Below the pieces are notes generated by a model. The model was not told the origin of the DNA, did not search any database, and worked only from the letters and a program-made list of their open reading frames with translations. 64,000 nt of DNA, taken from Polaromonas sp. JS666 (GTDB lineage: Bacteria; Pseudomonadota; Gammaproteobacteria; Burkholderiales; Burkholderiaceae_C). Of this stretch, positions 9,140-20,122 are shown one piece after another. Position numbers and translations under genes: made by a program. Each line of letters begins with the position of its first letter. Within the stretch, counting starts at the first letter, position 1. The stretch is from NCBI RefSeq assembly GCF_900103405.1, contig NZ_FNHX01000002.1:190496-254495 (forward strand), in the 5' to 3' direction.

Positions 9140-9156
9140 GTAATTACGTGTAATTA
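9130..9156. promoter_or_regulatory. Candidate GntR operator: three GTAATT repeats at 10-bp period with an inverted pair
   Basis: GTAATT occurs at 9130, 9140 and 9150, exactly one helical turn apart. The segment 9141-9156 is also an inverted repeat, TAATTAC-GT-GTAATTA. The array overlaps the -35 box of the regulator operon. Direct sequence observation; assignment to the adjacent GntR protein is an inference. Confidence 0.65.
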
Positions 9157-9308
9157 TGAAAAATAAACCCAGCGCAATCAAGAGGCTGTGCCTGAAAACG
9201 ACAGGGAGAAACCCTAGTGGAGGCTGCGGACTCCGACTTGCGGATCGTGGATACGAACAGCGCGCGCCGCCCGCCCGGGGCAGCACACCTGTGGTGTCTT
9301 GCCGGGCC
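9157..9308. other. Spacer between lgt stop and malonate operon promoter
   Basis: 152 bp with no gene that I can support. It is GC-rich toward lgt and AT-rich toward the operator. No T-tailed terminator for lgt was seen. Confidence 0.4.
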
Positions 9309-10124
9309 TCAGGCCGGCTCAGCGCGTTTTGTCGCCCATACCCAGAGCCAGGCGCCGCCGATGATCATGGGAACGCAAAGCCATTGGCCCATGCTCATGC
9401 CCAGGGCCAGGATGCCGAGGAACTCGTCCGGTTCGCGGAAAAACTCGGCAATAAAACGAAATACGCCGTAGCCCAGCAGGAAGGCGCCGGAGACCTGGCC
9501 GGTCTTGCGCGGCTTGCGCGCGTACAGCCACAGCAGCACGAACAGCAGCAGGCCTTCGAGCAGGAACTGGTAGACCTGCGAGGGATGGCGCGGCAGCGGG
9601 GAGCCGCTGCCCGGAAACACCATGCCCCAGGGCAGGGCCGGGTCGCTAAAACGCCCCCACAGCTCACCATTGATGAAGTTGCCGACGCGCCCCGCCGCCA
9701 GGCCCGTGGGCACGCAAGGCGCCACAAAATCCATCACCTGCAGCCAGGGCCGCTGGCGCGAGCGGGCAAACCACCACTGCGAGGCCAGCACCCCCAGCAT
9801 GCCGCCGTGAAAGCTCATGCCGCCCTGCCACACAAAAAAGATCTCCAGCGGATGCGTGAGGTAATAGCCGGGCTTGTAGAAAAGGCAGTAACCGAGCCGC
9901 CCGCCTACCACCACACCCATCACCCCCAGAAACAGCATGTCCTCAATATCCCTGCGCGACCAGGCGCCCGGGCCGGTGATGGAAGCAAAAGGCTGGTGGC
10001 GCAGCCGCCGCGTCGCCAGGAAGAAAAACAGGCCAAAAGCTGCCAGGTAGGTCAGGCCGTACCAGTGGATGCCCAGCGGGCCGAGTTGGAGCGCGACGGG
10101 ATTGATTTGCGGGTGGATAAGCAT
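9309..10124 (-). CDS. lgt: Prolipoprotein diacylglyceryl transferase
   Basis: Inner-membrane enzyme that transfers diacylglyceryl from phosphatidylglycerol to the lipobox cysteine of prolipoproteins. The 271-residue product is polytopic, with about seven hydrophobic segments. Diagnostic stretches are the N-terminal [41 protein letters not shown] and the Lgt signature [14 protein letters not shown]. The ATG at 10124 gives the standard N-terminus; an 18-codon extension to 10178 is not family-like. It would act on the several lipoproteins encoded in this window (PotF, the efflux adaptors and the outer-membrane factor). Confidence 0.96.
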   Translation of the reverse strand: MLIHPQINPVALQLGPLGIHWYGLTYLAAFGLFFFLATRRLRHQPFASITGPGAWSRRDIEDMLFLGVMGVVVGGRLGYCLFYKPGYYLTHPLEIFFVWQGGMSFHGGMLGVLASQWWFARSRQRPWLQVMDFVAPCVPTGLAAGRVGNFINGELWGRFSDPALPWGMVFPGSGSPLPRHPSQVYQFLLEGLLLFVLLWLYARKPRKTGQVSGAFLLGYGVFRFIAEFFREPDEFLGILALGMSMGQWLCVPMIIGGAWLWVWATKRAEPA

Positions 10125-10216
10125 GGGCGGTATTTTGCACGCATGCCTCGTAGGAAAGGGCTTACGCGACGACTGCATTGGATTAGACTGCCGGCAACAC
10201 CGTCACGGACCCCGCC

Positions 10217-10789
10217 ATGCGCTACGCCCTCCACCCTGCCCTTGCTTTCTGCCTGCTGGGCCTGTTCTTCACGCAGCCCGCCGCCGCGCAGGTCTACCAA
10301 TGCCTGGATGCGAACGGCAAAAAAGTGTTTTCACAAATACCTTGCGCGACCCAGGGCGGCAGCGAAAAACTCATCATGCAGGCGCCCGCGAAGTCCGCCG
10401 CTCCCCCGGCGCCGGCCGACGGCATGCCCTATGGCAACGCCGGTGCTGCTGCCGCAGCCGCGCCAAAGGACTGGGCGGCGGAAAACGCGGCCGCCGACGC
10501 GCGCGCGGCGGCCGCCGAAGCTGCCGCCGGCGCATCGCGCCAGGGCACATCCCCGGCACCGGGCGGCTTGCGCAAAGGTGCTGCCCAAGCCCAGCTCACC
10601 GACAAACAAATCATTGCCAACTGCGAGGCCAACCATGGCGCGCGCTGCAGCAGCGCGGGCGAAATAGCCCAGCGCCGGATGGAGCAGCGCGAACTCACCG
10701 CGTCGGAAAGGCAGCAGCAGCAAAGCGCGGTGGCGGCGCGCCGGCAACGCGAACAGGACGAAGCCTTTTACCGCTCTACTCGCCGATAA
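10217..10789 (+). CDS. DUF4124-domain secreted protein
   Basis: Exported protein of 190 residues of unknown function. A Sec signal (residues 1-24, cleavage after AAA) is followed by the DUF4124 motif VYQCLDANGKKVFSQIPC, whose two cysteines probably form a disulfide. The middle is Ala-rich and low in complexity (about 55-115). The C-terminal part, NCEANHGARCSSAGEIAQRRMEQREL, resembles a common tail of these proteins, and the end is highly charged. The 3' end overlaps the LysR gene on the other strand by 14 bp. Divergent from lgt. No function is assigned. Confidence 0.8.
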   Translation: MRYALHPALAFCLLGLFFTQPAAAQVYQCLDANGKKVFSQIPCATQGGSEKLIMQAPAKSAAPPAPADGMPYGNAGAAAAAAPKDWAAENAAADARAAAAEAAAGASRQGTSPAPGGLRKGAAQAQLTDKQIIANCEANHGARCSSAGEIAQRRMEQRELTASERQQQQSAVAARRQREQDEAFYRSTRR

Positions 10790-11753
10790 AGGCCGTAAAG
10801 CGCGCGAGCGCCGGGTTGGCGCTGGCGCCTGGCCAGACCAGGCTGGTCTCGCAGCCGGGTACCGCGACTGAAGCCCCCCGAGCCCCACCGCGCATGGAAG
10901 GCCTGCCGGCCGGCAGGCTGCGGTACACCACGCCGGGCCGCTGGAACTGCCGAACGCTCTCGGGAACCCAGGCCACGCCCAGCCCGGCGGATACGAGATT
11001 CACGATGGTCTGCATCTGGATGGCTTCCTGCGCGACCTGCGGCAATTGCCCGGCCGCGTGGTACATCGCAAAAATCGCGTCGTAGAGAGAAGGAACGATG
11101 CGCCGCGGAAAAATCACCAGGGCCTGGTCCAGCAGGTCCGCAAGAGTCAGTTCAGCCTTGTTTGCCAGCGGGTGCTGCTCGGGCAGCGCCACCACCAGCG
11201 GGTCCTGGCTGATGCGCCGGCAGGCCAGGCCAGGCGGCGCAAAACCAGGGGAATGCAGCATGAAGCCCGCGTCGATCTCGCCGCGTTCAAAGGCCTGCAA
11301 TTGCACGTCGCCGGTCGCCTCCAGCAGCTCCAGCTGCACTTTCGGGTAGTGCTCGCGAAAGGCCCGTACCCAGCGCGGCAGCAACTCAAAGCCCACGGTG
11401 GAGACAAAAGCCAGCCGCAAACGCCCTGCCTCGCCGTCGGCGCTGGCGCGCGCATACGCCGGCAAGGCCTGGGCGCGCGCCAGCAGGTCGCGCGCCTCGG
11501 GCACCAGGGCGGCGCCCGCCGCCGTGAGCTGCACGCTGCGCTTGGTGCGGTCGAACAGCTTGAGGCCCAGCAAGGCCTCCAGCTGCGCAATGGCTTGCGT
11601 GAGCGGCGGCTGGGTCATGCTCAGGCGCAGCGCCGCGCGGCCGAAGTGCAACTCCTCGGCCACGGCCAGGAACTGGCGCCACAGGCGAAGCTCGATCAGG
11701 GGCGGTTTGCGGGAAGCCGTGTGCACGGCCTTGAGGGCATCATTCATATGCAT
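10776..11753 (-). CDS. LysR-family regulator divergent from ilvD
   Basis: Transcription factor of 325 residues. The N-terminal winged helix-turn-helix (about residues 20-80) reads FLAVAEELHFGRAALRLSMTQPPLTQAIAQLE, followed by the linker helix and a type 2 periplasmic-binding-like effector domain that includes LPRWVRAFREHYPKVQLELLEATG. Divergent from ilvD with a 124-bp AT-rich spacer, so it may control itself and possibly ilvD, though many LysR genes beside ilvD act elsewhere. A second ATG lies two codons in. Effector unknown. Confidence 0.88.
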   Translation of the reverse strand: MHMNDALKAVHTASRKPPLIELRLWRQFLAVAEELHFGRAALRLSMTQPPLTQAIAQLEALLGLKLFDRTKRSVQLTAAGAALVPEARDLLARAQALPAYARASADGEAGRLRLAFVSTVGFELLPRWVRAFREHYPKVQLELLEATGDVQLQAFERGEIDAGFMLHSPGFAPPGLACRRISQDPLVVALPEQHPLANKAELTLADLLDQALVIFPRRIVPSLYDAIFAMYHAAGQLPQVAQEAIQMQTIVNLVSAGLGVAWVPESVRQFQRPGVVYRSLPAGRPSMRGGARGASVAVPGCETSLVWPGASANPALARFTAFIGE

Positions 11754-11877
11754 TACATATTAATAGATCATAAATAATGGATTAGAAAGAATCAATCAAA
11801 GCACGCATACTCTGCTTTCCTGATTGCCGCGGCACAGCCCGGGCACACCCAAACAGACATCCACCACGAGACGCACT
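11754..11877. promoter_or_regulatory. AT-rich divergent promoter region, LysR / ilvD
   Basis: The 124-bp spacer is notably AT-rich between 11754 and 11810 compared with the surrounding GC-rich DNA. GATT-N6-AATC occurs near 11780 and could be part of a LysR site. Exact promoter elements are not assigned. Confidence 0.4.
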
Positions 11878-13578
11878 ATGAACACCAAAACCGTCAACAT
11901 CGTTGCCAACCCGCGCAGCAAAAACATCACCGAGGGCAAATCACGCGCGCCCAACCGCTCCATGTACTACGCCATGGGCTACGAGGCCGACGACTTCAAA
12001 AAGCCCATGGTCGGCGTGGCCAACGGCCACAGCACCATCACCCCCTGCAACAGCGGCCTGCAAAAACTGGCCGATGCGGCGATTGCCGGCATCGAGGAGG
12101 CCGGCGGCAATGCCCAGGTCTTCGGCACGCCGACCATCTCCGACGGCATGGCCATGGGCACCGAAGGCATGAAGTATTCGCTGGTGAGCCGCGAGGTGAT
12201 CTCCGACTGCATCGAAACCTGCGTGCAGGGCCAGTGGATGGACGGCGTGCTGGTGGTCGGCGGTTGCGACAAGAACATGCCGGGCGGCCTGATGGGCATG
12301 CTGCGCGCCAACGTGCCGGCGATCTACGTCTACGGCGGCACCATCCTGCCGGGCAGCTACAAGGGCAAGGACCTCAACATCGTCAGCGTGTTCGAAGCCG
12401 TGGGAGAGAACGCCGCCGGCCGCATGAGCGATGAGGACCTGCTGGAGATCGAGCGCCGCGCCATTCCCGGCACCGGCAGTTGCGGCGGCATGTACACGGC
12501 CAACACCATGTCCAGCGCCTTCGAGGCCCTGGGCATTTCGCTGCCCTACTCCAGCACCATGGCCAACCCGCACGACGAGAAAATGAACTCGGCCAAGGAG
12601 TCGGCCAAGGTCCTGGTCGAGGCCATCAAGAAAGACATCAAGCCGCGCGACATCGTCACCAAGAAGGCGATTGAAAACGCGGTCGCCGTGATCATGGCGA
12701 CCGGCGGCTCCACCAACGCCGTGCTGCACTTCCTGGCCATCGCCCACGCGGCCGGCGTCGAATGGACGATCGACGACTTCGAGCGCGTGCGCCAGCGCAC
12801 GCCGGTGCTGTGCGACCTCAAGCCCTCAGGCAAATACCTCGCCGTGGATCTGCACCGCGCCGGCGGCATTCCCCAGGTGATGAAAACGCTGCTGGCCGCC
12901 GGCCTGCTGCATGGCGACTGCCTGACGATTTCCGGCCAGACCATTGCCGAGACGCTCAAGGACGTGCCCGATGTGCCGCGCGCCGACCAGGACGTGATCC
13001 GCCCCATCGACAAGCCCATGTACGCCCAGGGCCACCTGGCCATCCTCAAGGGCAACCTCTCGCCCGAGGGCTGCGTCGCCAAGATCACCGGCCTGAAGAA
13101 CCCGGTCATGACCGGCCCGGCGCGCGTGTTTGACGACGAGCAGTCGGCCCTGGCCGCGATCCTGGCCGGCAAGATCAAGGCCGGCGACGTGATGGTGCTA
13201 CGCTACCTCGGCCCCAAGGGCGGTCCCGGCATGCCTGAAATGCTGGCCCCCACCGGCGCGCTGATAGGTGCCGGCCTCGGTGAAAGCGTGGGCCTGATCA
13301 CCGACGGCCGATTCTCCGGCGGCACCTGGGGCATGGTGGTCGGCCACGTCGCCCCCGAAGCCGCGGCCGGGGGCAACATTGCCTTCATCAACGAAGGCGA
13401 CTCCATCACCATCGACTCCAAGCAGCTTTTGCTGCAGCTGAACATCAGCGATGCTGAACTCGCCAAGCGCAAGGTCGGCTGGAAGGCACCGGCACCACGT
13501 TACACCCGCGGCGTGCAGGCCAAGTTTGCCTTCAATGCCTCCAGTGCCAGCAAGGGCGCGGTGCTGGACGACTATTGA
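11878..13578 (+). CDS. ilvD: Dihydroxy-acid dehydratase
   Basis: Iron-sulfur enzyme of branched-chain amino acid and pantothenate synthesis, dehydrating 2,3-dihydroxyisovalerate and 2,3-dihydroxy-3-methylvalerate. The 566-residue protein carries the IlvD/Edd signatures: [10 protein letters not shown] and [15 protein letters not shown] with cluster-ligating cysteines, [11 protein letters not shown], and the C-terminal [19 protein letters not shown]. The ATG at 11878 matches the family N-terminus ([24 protein letters not shown]); the frame stays open to a TTG 18 codons upstream. A strong intrinsic terminator lies just after the gene. It is monocistronic; other ilv genes are not in the window. 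Confidence 0.96.
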   Translation: MNTKTVNIVANPRSKNITEGKSRAPNRSMYYAMGYEADDFKKPMVGVANGHSTITPCNSGLQKLADAAIAGIEEAGGNAQVFGTPTISDGMAMGTEGMKYSLVSREVISDCIETCVQGQWMDGVLVVGGCDKNMPGGLMGMLRANVPAIYVYGGTILPGSYKGKDLNIVSVFEAVGENAAGRMSDEDLLEIERRAIPGTGSCGGMYTANTMSSAFEALGISLPYSSTMANPHDEKMNSAKESAKVLVEAIKKDIKPRDIVTKKAIENAVAVIMATGGSTNAVLHFLAIAHAAGVEWTIDDFERVRQRTPVLCDLKPSGKYLAVDLHRAGGIPQVMKTLLAAGLLHGDCLTISGQTIAETLKDVPDVPRADQDVIRPIDKPMYAQGHLAILKGNLSPEGCVAKITGLKNPVMTGPARVFDDEQSALAAILAGKIKAGDVMVLRYLGPKGGPGMPEMLAPTGALIGAGLGESVGLITDGRFSGGTWGMVVGHVAPEAAAGGNIAFINEGDSITIDSKQLLLQLNISDAELAKRKVGWKAPAPRYTRGVQAKFAFNASSASKGAVLDDY

Positions 13579-13603
13579 ACCGACCCCGGTCCACTGAAAC
13601 GAC

Positions 13604-13645
13604 AAGAGCCCGTGAAGTTACAGACTTCACGGGCTCTTTGCTTTG
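13604..13645 (+). terminator. Intrinsic terminator after ilvD
   Basis: Perfect 15-bp stem (13604-13618 pairs with 13624-13638) around a 5-nt loop TACAG, 25 bp past the ilvD stop, with a short T run. It could also act for the convergent small Trp-rich gene. Confidence 0.85.
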
Positions 13646-13719
13646 GGCCGCTTCGCAGTTTGCGAACAGCGGATAAATTGGTGTCGTACCTTGAATAAAG
13701 GACTTGCGGCGGCTCGGGC

Positions 13720-13968
13720 CTACTTCTTCCTCTTTTTGGCCGAGAGCATACCCATGGCTTCACGCTGTTTTTCGATCCGGTCGTCCTTGCGCTTGGCCAT
13801 CTTGTCGATTTCCCTGCGCTTGGTATAACCCGATGCATCCGCCCAGGCCCACCAGGCGACGGCCATCGCAAAGGGAGACAGCACGATGAACCAGTTCAAA
13901 GTAGCCACCGGCCCGATCTCCAGGTATTTAAGCACCAACGCGGCAATGCCCAGCAATAAAAAGAACAT
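13720..13968 (-). CDS. Small Trp-rich membrane protein
   Basis: Protein of 82 residues that resembles the family named small Trp-rich protein in Betaproteobacteria. Two hydrophobic segments (about 1-13 and 20-42), separated by LEIGP, make an N-terminal membrane part with the Trp cluster WWAWAD. The C-terminal half is strongly basic and probably cytoplasmic (KRREIDKMAKRKDD, ending AKKRKK). The ATG at 13968 follows a GGAGAAAT; the frame continues to 14028 without a family-like N-terminus. Function unknown. It is convergent with ilvD and divergent from the cytochrome gene. Confidence 0.78.
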   Translation of the reverse strand: MFFLLLGIAALVLKYLEIGPVATLNWFIVLSPFAMAVAWWAWADASGYTKRREIDKMAKRKDDRIEKQREAMGMLSAKKRKK

Positions 13969-14038
13969 GAAATTTCTCCTGAATATGTCTACCCGCGCCA
14001 AGGGGTATCCCCTTGAAACAAGGGTCAACCGGCACCAC

Positions 14039-14044
14039 TACAAT
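14039..14044 (+). promoter_or_regulatory. Possible -10 element upstream of cytochrome c gene
   Basis: TACAAT lies 52 bp upstream of the start codon. No good -35 hexamer at 17 bp was found, so this is tentative. Confidence 0.3.
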
Positions 14045-14095
14045 CACGTTGATTGACTGTAACCGAATCCACAACTTCCCCCACGAGGACAATCC

Positions 14096-14410
14096 ATGAA
14101 ACGCATTCTTTCGGTAATCGCTTTTGTGACCGCGGGTTTTGCCGTGTCGACGCCAGCCCTGGCCGACCTGCAACTGGCTACCGCCAAGAACTGCATGGCC
14201 TGCCACGCCATCGACAAGAAGCTGGTCGGTCCGTCCTATAAGGATGTCGCCGCCAAGTACGCCGGCCAGAAGGACGCCGCCGACAAGCTGGCCGCCAAAA
14301 TCATCAAGGGCGGTTCCGGCGTCTGGGGCCCGGTCCCCATGCCCGCGAACGCGCAGGTCAACCCTGAAGAAGCCAAGAAACTGGCGACCTGGGTCCTGGC
14401 AACCAAATAA
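14096..14410 (+). CDS. Class I cytochrome c (c551/c552 type), periplasmic
   Basis: Small soluble electron carrier of 104 residues. A Sec signal peptide (1-23, ending PALA) precedes a single haem-binding motif CMACH near residue 33. The distal Met ligand is probably in GPVPMPAN (about residue 80), the usual c551 context. The mature size, about 81 residues, fits the cytochrome c551/c8 family that passes electrons to terminal oxidases or nitrite reductase; the partner is not indicated by neighbours. An AGGA ribosome site precedes the ATG, and a terminator follows. Confidence 0.92.
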   Translation: MKRILSVIAFVTAGFAVSTPALADLQLATAKNCMACHAIDKKLVGPSYKDVAAKYAGQKDAADKLAAKIIKGGSGVWGPVPMPANAQVNPEEAKKLATWVLATK

Positions 14411-14428
14411 GCGGCTCACAAGCCCGCA

Positions 14429-14457
14429 AAAAAGCCCGTCGATGACGGGCTTTTTTT
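14429..14457 (+). terminator. Intrinsic terminator after cytochrome c gene
   Basis: Stem AAAGCCCGTC (14431-14440) with GACGGGCTTT (14444-14453), loop GAT, followed by a T tract to 14457. It lies between the convergent cytochrome and acs genes; A and T tracts on both sides make it bidirectional. Confidence 0.9.
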
Positions 14458-14477
14458 ATGCCTGACGCAGATTCAAA

Positions 14478-16475
<1,998 letters not shown>

Positions 16476-16594
16476 TTGGCTTTGTCTCCTGTTTGTCACT
16501 GAATGCGTGGTACTGTCTTCTGCCGCACTTACAAGCCACTGACTGGCTTGAACCTTACAAATGCCTCAAATCCGGGGGTGGCCTGCCGCCCTCT

Positions 16595-16600
16595 TACAAT
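16595..16600 (+). promoter_or_regulatory. Possible -10 element of the UPF0114 gene
   Basis: TACAAT lies 27 bp upstream of the ATG at 16628. No clear -35 partner; tentative. Confidence 0.3.
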
Positions 16601-16627
16601 GCCGCAACCCTCCCAGCTTACGCCATC

Positions 16628-17242
16628 ATGACTGAACCTACCCAGACCCCAAGCACCGGCAAAATTTCCCCTCTGCGCCCGCTGCCCAACCTGATTTTCG
16701 CCAGCCGCTGGTTGCAATTGCCGCTCTACCTGGGCCTGATCGCCGCGCAGGCGGTGTATGTGATGCACTTCCTGGTCGAATTGTGGCACCTGATAGAAGC
16801 CGCCTTCGGCAGCCAGACCGCCCTGCAATCGCTGATCACCAGCATAGGCTACAAAACCGCCATACCCGTCGCGTCCCTCAACGAGACGGTCATCATGCTG
16901 GTGGTGCTGGCCCTGATCGACGTGGTCATGATCTCCAACCTGCTGATCATGGTCATCGTCGGCGGCTACGAAACCTTTGTGAGCCGCATGAACCTCGAAG
17001 GCCACCGCGACCAGCCGGAATGGCTGAGCCATGTGAATGCCTCGGTGCTCAAGGTCAAGCTGGCCACGGCGATCATCGGCATCAGCTCCATCCACCTGCT
17101 CAAGACCTTCATCAACGCCGACAACTACACCGACAAGGTCCTGATCGCGCAGACCGTGATCCACATCACCTTCTTGCTGTCGGCCATCGCGATCGCCTAC
17201 ACCGACAAAATCATGTCAGGCATCGCCGCGCAAAAGCACTGA
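16628..17242 (+). CDS. UPF0114 (YqhA-like) inner-membrane protein
   Basis: Integral membrane protein of 204 residues. After a short N-terminal tail, hydrophobic helices occur around residues 35-60, 85-118, 140-165 and 175-195. The UPF0114 landmarks are [16 protein letters not shown] near the start, [28 protein letters not shown] in the middle and [21 protein letters not shown] after it. Function of the family is unknown; some members have been suggested to be transport- or redox-related without firm evidence. The start is set by homology; the frame continues upstream to 16445. It ends 3 bp from the convergent nhaA stop. Confidence 0.85.
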   Translation: MTEPTQTPSTGKISPLRPLPNLIFASRWLQLPLYLGLIAAQAVYVMHFLVELWHLIEAAFGSQTALQSLITSIGYKTAIPVASLNETVIMLVVLALIDVVMISNLLIMVIVGGYETFVSRMNLEGHRDQPEWLSHVNASVLKVKLATAIIGISSIHLLKTFINADNYTDKVLIAQTVIHITFLLSAIAIAYTDKIMSGIAAQKH

Positions 17243-17245
17243 GCC

Positions 17246-18448
17246 TCAGGCGGGTGTCTTCACCGCCTCCACGGCGCTGCTGCTGCGCAACAGCATCAGC
17301 GCGCCCAGCGCGCCGGACAGCAATGAGCCGCAGAGCACCCCCAGCTTGAGCTGCGTTTCATAGGCGGCATCCTGGCCGGCAAAGGCCAGCGCGCCTATGA
17401 ACAGGCTCATGGTGAAACCCACGCCGCAGAGCAGGCAGACACCGAAAAACTGCCGCCAGCCGGCTCCAGCCGGCAGGCGCGCGCCGGCAAAGCGGATCAA
17501 CAGCCAGGACGCGCCGAACACGCCTATCGCCTTGCCCACCAGCAGGCCCAGCGTGATGCCCATGGGCACGCTTTGCAGCAAGGTCGCCGGCGTCACGCCC
17601 TGCAGCGACACGCCGGCGTTGACAAAGGCGAACATGGGCAGCACCGCAAACGCCACCCAGGGGTGCAGCGCGTGCTCGGCCGCCTTGAGCGGCGAGCCGC
17701 CCTTGCCGTCGGACAGCGGAATCGCCAGCGCGGTGACCACCCCGGCCAAGGTGGCGTGTATGCCCGATTTGTAGACAAACAGCCAGATCACCAGCCCCAC
17801 CGCGACATAAGGACTTATCGCCATGACCTTCGTGCGGTTCAGGGCCAGCAGCACCAGCACGCCCGCGCCCGCGGCGGCCAGGGCGGACAAGGAAAGCTTG
17901 TCGGTGTAGAAGAAGGCAATGATCAGGATGGCGCCCAGGTCGTCAATGATGGCGACAGCCGTCAAAAACACCTTGAGCGAAGCCGGCACCCGGCTGCCCA
18001 GCAGCACCAGGATGCCCAGCGCGAACGCGATGTCAGTGGCGGCCGGAATGGCCCAGCCGCGCAGCGCGACGGAATTGCCGGCATTGATCGCCACATAGAT
18101 GAGCGCCGGCGCCACCATGCCGCCCAGCGCCGCGCCCACCGGCAGCAGTGCCTGGCTGCGCGAAGCCAGTTCGCCGTCCAGCAGCTCGCGCTTGATCTCC
18201 AGCCCCACCAGGAAAAAGAACACCGCCATCCACAGGTCGTTAACCCAGTGCAGCAGCGACTTGGACAGCAGCAGCGCGTCGGAGCCCAGGCGCAGCTCGC
18301 CGGGCAGCTCCACAAAACGCATATAGGCTTCGCTCCACGGCGAGTTGCTGGCGACCAGTGCCAGCACGGCCGCCAGCGCCAGCACCACGCCCGACAGCGA
18401 CTGCGAGTTGATGAACTGGTTCAGTGTGCGGTGGACAAATTTGAGCAT
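17246..18448 (-). CDS. nhaA: Na+/H+ antiporter NhaA
   Basis: Inner-membrane antiporter of 400 residues exporting Na+ in exchange for protons; central to sodium and alkaline pH tolerance. About twelve hydrophobic segments are visible. The ion-binding paired aspartates are in TAVAIIDDLGAILIIAFF, and PAATDIAFALGILVLLGSRVP is the unwound-helix region typical of NhaA. The N-terminal amphipathic FVHRTLNQFINSQSLSG precedes TM1. It lies downstream of fumC on the same strand, separated by 142 bp that carry a repeat element. Confidence 0.95.
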   Translation of the reverse strand: MLKFVHRTLNQFINSQSLSGVVLALAAVLALVASNSPWSEAYMRFVELPGELRLGSDALLLSKSLLHWVNDLWMAVFFFLVGLEIKRELLDGELASRSQALLPVGAALGGMVAPALIYVAINAGNSVALRGWAIPAATDIAFALGILVLLGSRVPASLKVFLTAVAIIDDLGAILIIAFFYTDKLSLSALAAAGAGVLVLLALNRTKVMAISPYVAVGLVIWLFVYKSGIHATLAGVVTALAIPLSDGKGGSPLKAAEHALHPWVAFAVLPMFAFVNAGVSLQGVTPATLLQSVPMGITLGLLVGKAIGVFGASWLLIRFAGARLPAGAGWRQFFGVCLLCGVGFTMSLFIGALAFAGQDAAYETQLKLGVLCGSLLSGALGALMLLRSSSAVEAVKTPA

Positions 18449-18492
18449 CGCCTATTCTCCCAGACACGCACAAGTCAACGGTATCCGATGCC

Positions 18493-18582
18493 CCCGCGCC
18501 AGCAGGGGCCGCGGAACTGGCTTCGCCAGGCCGCAGGCGCCGCCCCCTGAAAGGGGGGAACAGGCTACACGAAGTGAGCCTG
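18493..18582. repeat. Hairpin-rich GC repeat-like intergenic element
   Basis: Three consecutive hairpins lie between fumC and nhaA: CTGGC-TTC-GCCAG (18517-18529), CCCCCT-GAA-AGGGGG (18543-18557), and CAGGCT.CAC-GAA-GTG-AGCCTG (18561-18582, one bulge). There is no T tail. The layout recalls dispersed REP/BIME-like elements; no second copy was seen in this window, so repetition is unproven. Confidence 0.5.
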
Positions 18583-18590
18583 GACGGGGG

Positions 18591-19982
18591 TTAAACCATA
18601 TTTCCGGGGACAACCCACTGGTCAAACTGCTCACCCGTGACAAAACCCGAAGCCAGCGCCGCGTCGCGCAGGCTGCTGCCTTCCTTGTGCGCCTTCTTGG
18701 CGATGAAGGCGGCCTTGTCGTAGCCGATGTGGGTGTTCAGCGCCGTCACCAGCATCAGCGAGCGATCCACGAGTTCGGTGATGCGTTCGCGGTTCGGTTC
18801 TATGCCCACGGCACAGTGGTCGTTGAAGCTCACCATGCCGTCGGCCAGCAGGCGCACGCTCTGCAGGAAGTTGTGCGCCACCATGGGACGGAAGACATTG
18901 AGCTCGAAGTTGCCCGAGGCGCCGCCGAAGTTGATGGCCACATCGTTGCCGAACACCTGGGCCGCCAGCATGGTGACGGCTTCGCTCTGCGTCGGGTTGA
19001 CCTTGCCCGGCATGATGGACGAGCCGGGTTCGTTTTCGGGAATGCTGAGCTCGCCGATGCCGCTGCGCGGGCCGCTGGCCAGCCAGCGCACGTCGTTGGC
19101 GATTTTCATCATGCTGGCCGCCAGGGTCTTGAGCGCGCCGTGCGCATGCACCAGGCCGTCGACCGAGGCCAGCGCCTCGAACTTGTTGGGCGCCGTGACA
19201 AAAGGCAGGCCCGTGAGGCTGGCCAGCTCGGCCGCCACCTGCACGGCATAACCCTTGGGCGCGTTCAGGCCGGTACCGACGGCGGTGCCGCCCAGCGCCA
19301 GCTCGCACAGGTGCGGCAAGGCGGCGCGCACATGTTTTTCGCCGTGGTCCAGCTGCGCCACATAGCCCGAAAACTCCTGGCCCAACGTGAGCGGCGTGGC
19401 GTCCTGCAAATGGGTGCGGCCAATCTTGACGATGCCGTCGAAGTCCTGGGCCTTTTTCGCCAGCGTGGCGCGCAGCTTCGCGATGGCCGGCAGCAGCTTG
19501 TGGGTCAGCGCCTCCACCGCGGCCACATGCATGGCGGTCGGAAACACGTCGTTGGAGGACTGGCTGCGGTTGACGTCGTCGTTGGGGTGCACCAGCCGGC
19601 CTTCACCGCGCTCGCCGCCCAGGATCTCGCTCGCGCGGTTCGCCAGCACCTCGTTGACGTTCATATTGGTCTGCGTGCCGGAGCCGGTCTGCCAGACCAC
19701 CAGCGGGAATTCATCCGCATGTTGGCCCGCGATCACCTCGTCGGCCGCGGCCACGATGGCCTGGGTTTTTTTCTCGTCCTGCAGGCCCAGCGCATGGTTG
19801 ACCCTGGCCGAGGAACGCTTGACCTGGGCCAGCGCCTTGATGATCTCGCGCGGCTGCTGCTCGCCCGAGATGTCGAAGTTCTGCAGGGAACGCTGTGTCT
19901 GCGCGCCCCAGAGTTTGTCGGACGGCACCGCGATGGGGCCGAAGGTGTCGCGCTCGGTGCGCGTGCTGCTGCTTGTCGTCAT
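18591..19982 (-). CDS. fumC: Fumarate hydratase, class II
   Basis: Oxygen-stable, iron-independent fumarase of the TCA cycle interconverting fumarate and L-malate. 463 residues, the normal length. Signatures include [14 protein letters not shown] near the start, [19 protein letters not shown], and the superfamily signature [16 protein letters not shown]. The ATG at 19982 follows AGGACATTCC; the frame continues 22 codons upstream without family character. It is divergent from a class I fumarase, a direct pairing of the two unrelated fumarase types. Confidence 0.96.
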   Translation of the reverse strand: MTTSSSTRTERDTFGPIAVPSDKLWGAQTQRSLQNFDISGEQQPREIIKALAQVKRSSARVNHALGLQDEKKTQAIVAAADEVIAGQHADEFPLVVWQTGSGTQTNMNVNEVLANRASEILGGERGEGRLVHPNDDVNRSQSSNDVFPTAMHVAAVEALTHKLLPAIAKLRATLAKKAQDFDGIVKIGRTHLQDATPLTLGQEFSGYVAQLDHGEKHVRAALPHLCELALGGTAVGTGLNAPKGYAVQVAAELASLTGLPFVTAPNKFEALASVDGLVHAHGALKTLAASMMKIANDVRWLASGPRSGIGELSIPENEPGSSIMPGKVNPTQSEAVTMLAAQVFGNDVAINFGGASGNFELNVFRPMVAHNFLQSVRLLADGMVSFNDHCAVGIEPNRERITELVDRSLMLVTALNTHIGYDKAAFIAKKAHKEGSSLRDAALASGFVTGEQFDQWVVPGNMV

Positions 19983-20122
19983 GGAATGTCCTGCGCTGTC
20001 AAAAAGGGGGAAAACTGAAGTATGACCGCAGACGAGAAGAATTCTCATCTGAGGGGTTTTGCGAAGACGGATAATTGCAAGGTTTGCCCGAATTCCCCAA
20101 AACGACGACCCCCCACCCCACC

